Shown: positions 6,716 through 11,561 of the stretch, piece after piece
How the letters are laid out: each line of letters opens with the position of its first letter
Position numbering within the stretch: position 1 is the stretch's first letter
NCBI GenBank assembly: GCA_026984415.1
Contig: JALSSE010000236.1
Location: 1-11,561, forward strand
DNA: 11,561 nt
Origin: Hydrogenothermaceae bacterium
Lineage (GTDB): Bacteria; Aquificota; Aquificae; Hydrogenothermales; Hydrogenothermaceae
Direction of reading: 5' to 3'
The notes under the pieces: generated by a model
Databases searched by the model: none
What the model saw: the letters and a program-made list of their open reading frames with translations, nothing else
Told to the model about the DNA's origin: nothing
Made by a program: the position numbers and the translations under genes

Positions 6716-7036
6716 ATGACAGATAGAATAGATATGTTAAAGAGAGCTTTAGAAAAAGACCCTAACAACCCTTTAGGTTTATACGGTCTGGCATCTGAGT
6801 ATTTTAAAAATCAGATGTACACAGAAGCAATAGAAATTTTAGAAAAATACCTTGAGCTTCACGAAGACGAAGGTTCAGCTTATAGAATGTTAGCCCAGTG
6901 TTATTCAAATATAGGTGAAATTGAGAAAGCAATAGAAACTTACGAAAAAGGTATGGAAAAAGCTGCAAAATTCAACCATCCAACTATGGTTGAAGAATTT
7001 AGGCAGGAAATAGAACAACTAAAAACAATGATTTAA
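6716..7036 (+). CDS. Tetratricopeptide repeat protein
   Basis: A 106-residue soluble protein made of about two TPR units plus a capping helix. The first runs from DPNNPLGLYGLASEYFKNQM to the ALxxY-like end AIEILEKYLEL; the second is SAYRMLAQCYSNIGEIEKAIETYEKGM. A final helix VEEFRQEIEQL closes the array. TPRs bind other proteins; the partner is unknown. GAGGAGG lies close to the ATG, and the gene is 13 nt from the preceding stop and 8 nt from the next start, so it is an inner operon gene. Confidence 0.8.
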   Translation: MTDRIDMLKRALEKDPNNPLGLYGLASEYFKNQMYTEAIEILEKYLELHEDEGSAYRMLAQCYSNIGEIEKAIETYEKGMEKAAKFNHPTMVEEFRQEIEQLKTMI

Positions 7037-7044
7037 GGAAAAAA

Positions 7045-8025
7045 TTGAAAAAAAGAGTTTTAGTAATCAGACTGTCTTCACTTGGAGATGTTATTTTATC
7101 TTCTGTTGTGTTAGACCCGTTATTTGAAAATGGTTATGAAGTTGATTTTTTAACTTTCAGACCTTTTGACCAGCTTTTTAAATACGATTACAGGATAAAA
7201 AATTTAATTGCTTTAGAAAAAAAAGATTTAAAATCAATTAAAGATATATATAAATTTTCAAAAAGCTTGAAAGGTTATGACTACATTATTGATTTACACG
7301 CAAATTTACGTTCAACATTAATTTCTCTATTCTCTGGAATAAAAACGATAAAATATAACAAAGAAGGATTAAAAAGAAGACTGGGAATTTTAAATCCTGA
7401 ATTTAATGTTGTAAAAGCATACCTTGAACCTTTAAAAAAATTAGGAATAGAAAATTTAGATAAGTACAGACCAAGGTTAATCTTAAAAGAAGAAGAAATA
7501 GAAGCTGTTAAACCTTTAATCCCAGAAAAATTTATATCTTTAGGTACAGGAGCGAGGTACGTTCCAAAAATCTATCCATATTACGATAAAGTTGCAGAGC
7601 TTCTTTTAGAAAAAGGATTTAATGTTGTCCTTGTAGGTTCAAAAGAAGACAAAGAAAAAGATAAAAAAAGTTATCCAGAAAAAGTTATTGATTTAAGAGG
7701 GAAACTTTCTTTAAGGGAATCTTTAGCTGTTATATCTCAGGGAATTTTAACTATAAGCAACGATTCTGCAATTGCCCATATGTCAAGAGCAGTAAAAGTT
7801 CCAGTTCTTGTAATTTATGGAGCTACACATCCTTATTTTGGGTTTGCCCCTCTTATAGATGAAGGTGATTTTATTTTTAAAGGTTTAAAATGTCAGCCGT
7901 GTGATGTACACGGAAAAAAAGAGTGTAAAAGGAAAGATTTAGCCTGTCTTACAACTGTTTCTCCTGAAGAGGTTGTAGAGAAAGCAATGGATTTGATAGA
8001 GAGATTTTCAAAAGTTAAAACCTGA
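7045..8025 (+). CDS. Glycosyltransferase family 9 (heptosyltransferase-like)
   Basis: A 326-residue protein starting at TTG 7045 behind AAGGAA; no better start is nearby. The N-terminus VLVIRLSSLGDVILSS is the GT9 acceptor-domain signature. The C-terminal half has the ADP-sugar-binding pattern ISLGTGAR, GLVG-like VVLVGSKED, and TISNDSAIAHMSRAVKVPVL. Near the end is a CxxC...C...C cluster of the kind found in many WaaF/WaaC-like proteins. It would add a heptose (or a similar sugar) to lipopolysaccharide core at the inner face of the inner membrane. It is the last protein gene of the argH operon. The exact donor and acceptor cannot be read from the sequence. Confidence 0.88.
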   Translation: MKKRVLVIRLSSLGDVILSSVVLDPLFENGYEVDFLTFRPFDQLFKYDYRIKNLIALEKKDLKSIKDIYKFSKSLKGYDYIIDLHANLRSTLISLFSGIKTIKYNKEGLKRRLGILNPEFNVVKAYLEPLKKLGIENLDKYRPRLILKEEEIEAVKPLIPEKFISLGTGARYVPKIYPYYDKVAELLLEKGFNVVLVGSKEDKEKDKKSYPEKVIDLRGKLSLRESLAVISQGILTISNDSAIAHMSRAVKVPVLVIYGATHPYFGFAPLIDEGDFIFKGLKCQPCDVHGKKECKRKDLACLTTVSPEEVVEKAMDLIERFSKVKT

Positions 8026-8043
8026 ATTTTCTTTGTTTTAGGT

Positions 8044-8049
8044 TATAAT
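8044..8049 (+). promoter_or_regulatory. -10 element for tRNA-Leu
   Basis: GGTTATAATATT contains a perfect TATAAT ending 12 nt before the mature tRNA, 18 nt after the glycosyltransferase stop. It suggests an own promoter for the tRNA besides read-through from the operon. The -35 is weak. Confidence 0.45.
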
Positions 8050-8061
8050 ATTTTATCATTT

Positions 8062-8145
8062 GCCCGAGTGGCGGAATTGGCAGACGCAGGGGACTCAAAA
8101 TCCCCCGCCCGCAAGGGCGTGTGGGTTCGACTCCCACCTCGGGCA
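8062..8145 (+). tRNA. tRNA-Leu (anticodon CAA)
   Basis: An 84-nt class II tRNA. The acceptor stem is GCCCGAG/CTCGGGC, with discriminator A at 8145. The anticodon stem GGGGA/TCCCC encloses the loop CTCAAAA, so the anticodon is CAA at 8096-8098, reading UUG. A long variable arm (CGCCC-GCAA-GGGCG) and the T arm GTGGG-TTCGACT-CCCAC complete the fold. CCA is not encoded. The ORF at 8060 overlapping it is spurious. Confidence 0.97.
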
Positions 8146-8165
8146 TTTGTTAAAAGGATTTGTAA

Positions 8166-8783
8166 TTATTTATAACAAAGACATTTCATTATTTTATAGT
8201 AATCTTTCCATAATCCTTTTCTTTTCTCTTTTGCCTGTTCTAATAAATTATCTAAATATTTTGGATATTTTGCTTTTTTGTATATGCAGGCATATCCATC
8301 TTTTATAATTTCTTCATTATAAAGTTCATCCTTTTTATTCCAGATAAGTGCAAGATATCTTTTGAACTGCCCTTGTCCTTCTATTTTAACTTTGACTACA
8401 TCTTTTACATGAAAATTTCTTTTTGCATAAGCTGTTGCTTTCTGACCCATTTGCTTCATTTTTCTTTTAGATGTATTACATTTATCTACATCTTTTAAAA
8501 GTTTGTATCCTTCATTTTTTTCAGGTGTGTCAATCCATAAGAGCCTGAGTTTGGCTTTTGTTCCATCTTCTGTTCTGACAGTTATAGTATCGCCATCTAC
8601 TACTTTAACTACTTTGGCTTGATATTCTCCTACTGGAAGTGTATTTTCTTGTTTTTTTGCTGTTTGTGTTGATGTTTCTTTTTGAAGAATTTTATTTAAT
8701 TCTGGGAACTTTTTTTCTAAAAAAAGTCCTATTATAGAAATAATTATAACTACTATTGTTGAAATTGTGGTTTTTTTCTTCAA
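8166..8783 (-). CDS. Membrane-anchored thermonuclease (SNase-like) family protein
   Basis: A 205-residue protein from TTG 8783; the strong AGGAGGT at 8791-8797, 7 nt upstream, fixes this start. The N-terminus is a basic MKKK followed by one hydrophobic helix (about 7-22) without a lipobox, so it is either a signal peptide or an anchor, with the domain outside the cytoplasm. Residues 53-195 form an SNase/OB domain with all key residues: D63 in VVDGDTITV, R80, D85, T86 and E88 in LRLLWIDTPE, and R142 in FKRYLALIW. These match Ca2+-dependent nucleases that cut DNA and RNA. It is a single-gene unit converging on the tRNA-bearing operon. A role in degrading external DNA, or in defence, is inference. 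Confidence 0.87.
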   Translation of the reverse strand: MKKKTTISTIVVIIISIIGLFLEKKFPELNKILQKETSTQTAKKQENTLPVGEYQAKVVKVVDGDTITVRTEDGTKAKLRLLWIDTPEKNEGYKLLKDVDKCNTSKRKMKQMGQKATAYAKRNFHVKDVVKVKIEGQGQFKRYLALIWNKKDELYNEEIIKDGYACIYKKAKYPKYLDNLLEQAKEKRKGLWKDYYKIMKCLCYK

Positions 8784-8808
8784 ATTAATAACCTCCTTTT
8801 TAATTTAA

Positions 8809-8856
8809 TTCTAAAGATTTTTTAGAAATCTATCAATGGACTTACTATTAAATAGT
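8809..8856 (-). promoter_or_regulatory. Two short inverted repeats upstream of the nuclease
   Basis: TTCTAAA-N5-TTTAGAA (8809-8827) and ACTATT-A-AATAGT (8844-8856) lie 26 to 73 bp upstream of the nuclease start. They could be operator half-sites around its promoter. AT-rich DNA gives such palindromes by chance, so support is modest. Confidence 0.25.
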
Positions 8857-8869
8857 TTTTTATTTTTTT

Positions 8870-8933
8870 AAACTTTTCAATTGTATATACAGAGATTTTA
8901 ATAATTTTTGGAACATTATTTTCTGAAAAAATT
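8870..8933 (+). repeat. Diverged direct repeat, copy 1 (partner 9451-9503)
   Basis: The order AAACTTTTCAA, TTGTATAT, TGGAACATT, TTCT, AAAAAATT is shared with 9451-9503, with different spacing between blocks. In the partner it forms the region between the divergent antitoxin and lipoprotein genes. Here no gene follows on the plus strand, so it may be a relic of a duplicated intergenic region. From 8934 to 8961 only AT-rich sequence is seen. Confidence 0.35.
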
Positions 8934-8961
8934 ATGGGAAAAATTTTATTAGTTTTTATTC

Positions 8962-9039
8962 TCATAATTTAAATTTTCCAAATTTCTCCCCTCCTTCATC
9001 TATTTTCTGGACTGTGCAAGTTATTGGAAAGCCCTGTTG
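8962..9039 (-). pseudogene. Remnant of a second lipoprotein gene (C-terminal end only)
   Basis: On the minus strand, codons from 9039 to the TGA at 8962-8964 read QQGFPITCTVQKIDEG and continue to a stop. This matches the QQSFPITYTVQKTDDG ending of the lipoprotein gene at 9539. DNA identity is 37 of 40 bases between 8993-9032 (reversed) and 9812-9851. An in-frame TAA stands just upstream (9040-9042), and no start or signal peptide can be found, so it is a fragment. It lies directly downstream of the truncated toxin remnant on the same strand, which suggests that the two were joined by a rearrangement. Confidence 0.65.
8993..9032 (-). repeat. 40-bp inverted repeat, copy 1 (partner 9812-9851)
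   Basis: Reverse complement matches 9812-9851 at 37 of 40 positions, including a 15-base perfect run at one end (GCTTTCCAATAACTT). Both copies code for the same lipoprotein C-terminus, so this is a gene-fragment duplication rather than transposon ends. Confidence 0.75.
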
Positions 9040-9064
9040 TTAGGGTTTTAGCAAATGATTTTTA

Positions 9065-9148
9065 TTAGAATGAAGTGTCCGTAATATCCTTTTTGTGAAA
9101 TTTGTGGTCTGGATTTAATTTGGATAGATAAATTTTCCCTTTATTCAA
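9065..9148 (-). pseudogene. Truncated MazF/PemK-like toxin N-terminus
   Basis: A TTG at 9148, overlapping the end of the antitoxin gene (GTTGAATAA), opens 27 codons reading MNKGKIYLSKLNPDHKF and stopping at TAA (9065-9067). The pattern KGxIYLxxLNP is the opening strand and loop of MazF/PemK ribonuclease toxins, which are normally about 110 residues. The overlap with the antitoxin is the usual TA operon layout. After LNP the expected RPALV-type segment is missing, so the toxin is dead. The match is short, and the family call rests on about ten residues and on the context. Confidence 0.5.
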
Positions 9149-9383
9149 CAATATCCTCACTTAACATTTCGTATTCTTTAATTTCTTTCAGGTAGCTTTT
9201 GTCTTTTCTAAGCTGTTTTGCAAGTTTTTCCATTTTTTGATGAATTTTTTCTTTTTTTATTTTTTCTCCATACTCAATAACAGCTTCTCTAATTATTTGA
9301 GACTTTAGTTTACCTAAGCTTTTGCTAAGATTATTTAAATATTCAAAAAACTTTTCTTCAGTTTTTAATGTTATAGTCTTCAT
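9141..9383 (-). CDS. Ribbon-helix-helix (CopG/MazE-type) antitoxin, orphan
   Basis: An 80-residue protein from ATG 9383. It starts MKTITLKTEEKFFEYLNNLS, with alternating residues of the DNA-binding strand, followed by the helices FEYLNNLSKSLG and KSQIIREAVIEYGEKI. That is the ribbon-helix-helix fold of antitoxin repressors. The C-terminal half, KMEKLAKQLRKDKSYLKEI to DIVE, is charged and would wrap the toxin. AAGGAA lies 8 nt before ATG 9383. A longer frame from 9461 would contain the promoter TTGCAC-N17-TATATA, so it is rejected. The cognate toxin immediately downstream is truncated. It may now act only as a repressor, or as an immunity function against a related toxin. Confidence 0.65.
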   Translation of the reverse strand: MKTITLKTEEKFFEYLNNLSKSLGKLKSQIIREAVIEYGEKIKKEKIHQKMEKLAKQLRKDKSYLKEIKEYEMLSEDIVE

Positions 9384-9423
9384 TGGTCTATTCCTTAAAA
9401 TTTTAATTAATTTATTACTTAAA

Positions 9424-9452
9424 TATATAAACCTCTGAGTTTCTGTGTGCAA
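9424..9452 (-). promoter_or_regulatory. Promoter for the antitoxin gene
   Basis: The minus strand has TTGCAC (9447-9452), a 17-bp spacer and TATATA (9424-9429). The start would be near 9417, leaving a 34-nt leader with its own ribosome site before ATG 9383. This supports the internal start. Confidence 0.5.
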
Positions 9453-9503
9453 ACTTTTCAAAAAATTTCTTGTATATGGAACATTTTATTCTAAAAAAAT
9501 TTA
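9451..9503 (+). repeat. Diverged direct repeat, copy 2 (partner 8870-8933)
   Basis: Contains AAACTTTTCAA, TTGTATAT and TGGAACATTTTATTCTAA in the same order as 8870-8933. It lies between the divergent antitoxin and lipoprotein genes and probably holds the lipoprotein promoter. Confidence 0.35.
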
Positions 9504-9538
9504 TAAACTAAATTTAAAACAGCTTCAGGAGGGTTAAA

Positions 9539-9885
9539 ATGAATATCTTAAAAGGTTTAATTTTATCAATTGTCATTTTTTCTATTATTGCTTGCTCATC
9601 AAAAACTCCAAAATGTAGTGATAGTGAAACAAAAGATTTAGTTATTGAAATTGTAAAACAGCAATTATCAAAGATAGGTGCTGGTAGTGATTTAGATGGA
9701 ATTGAAATAAAAGTTGATAATATAAGAACAATTGAATATCAGAAAAATATTGATAAATATACCTGCAAAGCAGAACTTATCATGAAAAATAAAAAAACAA
9801 TCAGCAGCAGAGCTTTCCAATAACTTACACAGTCCAGAAAACAGATGACGGTAAGAAGTTTTATGTTGAGGTTTTTGGGTTATAA
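9539..9885 (+). pseudogene. Small lipoprotein gene, frameshifted in an A7 run
   Basis: ATG 9539 follows AGGAGGG. The first 19 residues are a lipoprotein signal peptide with lipobox SIIAC (C19). The annotated-length frame stops at 9823 after 94 residues. However, the -1 frame continues past that stop with FPITYTVQKTDDGKKFYVEV and FGL to TAA 9883-9885, a sensible conserved-looking ending. Adding one A to the run 9791-9797 would restore a 115-residue lipoprotein. The inverted remnant at 8962-9039 encodes the same ending, which shows it is real coding sequence. The function is unknown; it would be exported and lipid-anchored. The break may be a mutation, a sequencing error, or slippage on the A-rich tract. 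Confidence 0.65.
9812..9851 (+). repeat. 40-bp inverted repeat, copy 2 (partner 8993-9032)
   Basis: This is the 3' part of the lipoprotein gene in its downstream frame, matching the reverse complement of 8993-9032 at 37 of 40 bases. Confidence 0.75.
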
Positions 9886-9886
9886 T
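9881..9886 (+). promoter_or_regulatory. -10 element for the Nmad2-Nmad3 pair
   Basis: GGTTATAATATA contains TATAAT overlapping the restored lipoprotein stop codon. The start would be near 9893, 28 nt before the Nmad2 ATG. No clear -35 was seen. Confidence 0.4.
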
Positions 9887-9920
9887 ATAAGCTAAAGTAT
9901 TCAAGAGGAGGGAAAAAATT

Positions 9921-10670
9921 ATGACTAAATACTTATTTTACAGAATGACTCACGACTCTGGATTTGCACCAAATCCGTTTTGGGGTTATTTAACTTTATC
10001 AGCGTGTACTCCTAATCATTCAGACCAAGCCAAAGGTTTGAAGATAGGAGACTGGATAATAGGAGTTGAAGCTAAATCGTTAGCTGAACAAAGAAGAAAA
10101 AAGGGACTTAATCCCAATGTTGAACAATCTTTAATCTATGTGGCAAAAATTGATGAAATTCTAAACTTAAATGAATATTTTCAAGACAAAAGATTTGAAA
10201 AGAAAAAATTCAGAAAAAGTTATGATTATAAAGAAGGACGAGGAGATAATATTTACTATATTGAAGATGGTAAATGGAAATGGTTAAGAGGACATAACCA
10301 TGAACCAAATGATTTGTGTAATTTACCAGATGAAGAAGTTTTTTTTAAAGTGGAAGATTTAGAGAATTTGCTAAAAAATGAGGAGGTTAAAAGAAAATAC
10401 GGAGAAATATTAAAAGATTTAAAAGGAAATAGAGTTTATATTTCAAAAGACTTCTTATATTTTGGTGATAAGGGAGTAGAATTTGACAAACGCTTTTTAG
10501 AATGCTTACATCCTAACCAAGGAATAAAATACTGTCCTAAAAATCTAATTAATCTTCTTAAAGAATATATAGATAAACTTATAGAAAAATACGGCTATGG
10601 GGTTCATGGAAATCCAATAAATTACAGTATAAAAAATAAATGTGGACAAAAAGATGAAAGTTGTTTTTAG
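9921..10670 (+). CDS. Nmad2-like putative nucleotide modification associated protein
   Basis: A 249-residue soluble protein; GAGGAGGG sits about 8 nt before ATG 9921. Recognisable blocks are THDSGFAPNPFWGYLTLSAC (residues 10-29), KIGDWIIG (41-48), LIYVAKIDEIL followed by NEYFQDKRF (71-92), GDNIYY (108-113) and VYISKDFLYFGDKG (172-185). This succession fits what I know as nucleotide modification associated domain 2 (Nmad2), a family predicted from gene neighbourhoods to act with DNA base hypermodification systems. No catalytic residues have been established and none can be assigned here. Its 3' end overlaps the start of the Nmad3-like gene by 17 nt, so the two work as an operon. The family name is from memory of the motif pattern. 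Confidence 0.7.
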   Translation: MTKYLFYRMTHDSGFAPNPFWGYLTLSACTPNHSDQAKGLKIGDWIIGVEAKSLAEQRRKKGLNPNVEQSLIYVAKIDEILNLNEYFQDKRFEKKKFRKSYDYKEGRGDNIYYIEDGKWKWLRGHNHEPNDLCNLPDEEVFFKVEDLENLLKNEEVKRKYGEILKDLKGNRVYISKDFLYFGDKGVEFDKRFLECLHPNQGIKYCPKNLINLLKEYIDKLIEKYGYGVHGNPINYSIKNKCGQKDESCF

Positions 10671-11500
10671 TAGAAAAGGTTTTGACAGTTCCTATGGTGG
10701 TTTCCCAAGCCCTATTTTTCCTGATGGGACATTGTTTTCAGTGCCAATACCTGATAAAAAAACGTCTGTTTCTTATGGGGATTTAAATTTTCATTATCAA
10801 GGTGAACCTATTCAAAAAATCTTAAATGATTTGACTAATCAGACAATAAATTCAGGAAAAATACGAAGTTGTGATTATTTTTCAAATAAATTTAAGTGTC
10901 ATCTTGATCCCATGATTATAGAAAACAAAAACTTTAAAGGAATTATTTTTGGACAAGAGGGCAAGGCAGCATCACATTTAATAAAAAAGAACATACAACA
11001 GGGAGATATTTTCCTATTTTTTTGGTTGGTTCAAAGAAATAGAGAAAGTAAATGGAAAATGGCAATATAAGAAAGATTCACCAGATATTCATTTAATTTG
11101 GAGTTTTATGGAAGTTGATAAAGTTATCCACTTAGAAAATGATAAAAATCTTAATAGTTTATTAAAAAGATATTCGTTTTTAGAAAAGCATCCCCATGTA
11201 GAAACAGAAAGAAAAAAACCCAATATAATGTTTCTTTCAAAAAAATACAAAAAATTTAAGTTAAAAAAAGAACTGATATTAACTAATATTGATAATTACA
11301 GAGGTAGAAGTTTTTGGAAATTACCAAAATTTTTCTATCAGCCTCATGCCTTTTCTTACTTAAAGGAAAACAATTTTATAATTTATGAAAACTCGGTATT
11401 AATAGAATCACCTAAAATAGGACAAGAGTTTATATTAGATTTGGAATTGGTAAATAAGGAAGATAAAAAACGAATATTGGAATATTTACTTCTCATCTGA
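10654..11500 (+). pseudogene. Nmad3-like putative nucleotide modification associated protein, frameshifted
   Basis: The first frame (from ATG 10654, or GTG 10642) reads MKVVFSRKGFDSSYGGFPSP, then PDGTLFSVPIPD, CHLDP and FGQEGKAASHL, and GDIFLFF, then loses sense and stops at 11070. Dropping one T from the T7 run 11017-11023 continues it as FGWFKEIEKVNGKWQYKKD, SPDIHLIWSFMEVDKVI, HPHV, RSFWKLPKFF and GQEFILDL to TGA at 11500, giving about 281 residues. These are Nmad3 family blocks in the right order. The separate frame from 11108 is therefore its C-terminal half and not another gene. Function is known only by prediction, as a partner of Nmad2. The break may be genuine decay, an assembly error, or reading-frame correction by slippage. 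Confidence 0.72.
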
Positions 11501-11505
11501 TTTTA

Positions 11506-11542
11506 TGTGAAAAAATTGTAAAGTTTTAAGTTTTTTTTCACA
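11506..11542. terminator. Inverted repeat after the Nmad pair, possible terminator
   Basis: TGTGAAAAAA (11506-11515) pairs perfectly with TTTTTTCACA (11533-11542) around a 17-nt loop, starting 5 nt after the Nmad3-like stop. The position suits a terminator, but there is no T-tract after the right arm and the stem is AT-rich. It could instead be a protein-binding site. Confidence 0.35.
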
Positions 11543-11561
11543 AACGAAATTTTTAACTTAA

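Noticed and set aside
8146..8179. TTTGTTA/TAACAAA inverted repeat after the tRNA as a terminator
   Set aside because: Seven AT-rich base pairs, a 20-nt loop and no T-tract; too weak to call.
9384..9461. 26-residue N-terminal extension of the antitoxin
   Set aside because: It contains a good -35/-10 pair, and the ribbon-helix-helix domain starts at ATG 9383 behind AAGGAA.
8993..9851. The 40-bp inverted repeats as ends of a transposon carrying the antitoxin
   Set aside because: The repeats are coding sequence for the same lipoprotein C-terminus, there is no transposase between them and no target duplication was seen.
11108..11500. Separate 130-codon gene
   Set aside because: It lacks a ribosome site at its ATG, and its frame continues upstream into the Nmad3-like protein once one T is removed at 11017-11023.
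1..11561. CRISPR array
   Set aside because: No regularly spaced repeats of 20-40 bp were found by reading the window.

Overview
The window looks like a piece of the chromosome of an AT-rich, probably thermophilic bacterium. The lysine-, isoleucine- and glutamate-rich proteins and the gene set (ArgH, YaaA, creatininase-family hydrolase, GT9 heptosyltransferase, IS200/IS605 tnpB) suggest the Aquificota, perhaps the Sulfurihydrogenibium/Persephonella group. This is inferred from protein character alone, without a database comparison.

Layout. (1) Bases 1-752: the left part of an IS200/IS605-type element, with the first 212 codons of a leftward tnpB that runs off the window, and a left end carrying two perfect hairpins. 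(2) 800-1330: lapA-like gene (+), a bidirectional terminator, and a convergent 23-codon membrane peptide gene (-). The small gene has a strong Shine-Dalgarno, a near-consensus sigma-54 promoter, and a 26-bp perfect palindrome about 100 bp upstream of the predicted transcription start. (3) 1372-4111: housekeeping genes ubiX-xer (-, overlapping), a CPBP intramembrane protease (+, possibly leaderless) and yaaA (-). (4) 4210-8145: a tight rightward operon argH - comEA-like - creatininase-family - TPR - GT9 glycosyltransferase, followed by tRNA-Leu(CAA). (5) 8166-11561: accessory DNA beyond the 3' end of the tRNA. It holds a membrane-anchored SNase-type nuclease, an orphan ribbon-helix-helix antitoxin with a truncated MazF/PemK-like toxin remnant, a lipoprotein gene frameshifted in an A7 run, an inverted decayed second copy of its 3' end, and an Nmad2-Nmad3 pair (predicted nucleotide-modification-associated proteins). 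The Nmad3 gene is frameshifted in a T7 run.

The most interesting points are the Nmad2-Nmad3 pair with its broken or recoded second gene, the unannotated small membrane peptide under apparent sigma-54 control, and the remodelled toxin-antitoxin/lipoprotein segment. The function of the Nmad pair is known only as a prediction from domain context. No homology search was possible here, so family names rest on recognised motifs.
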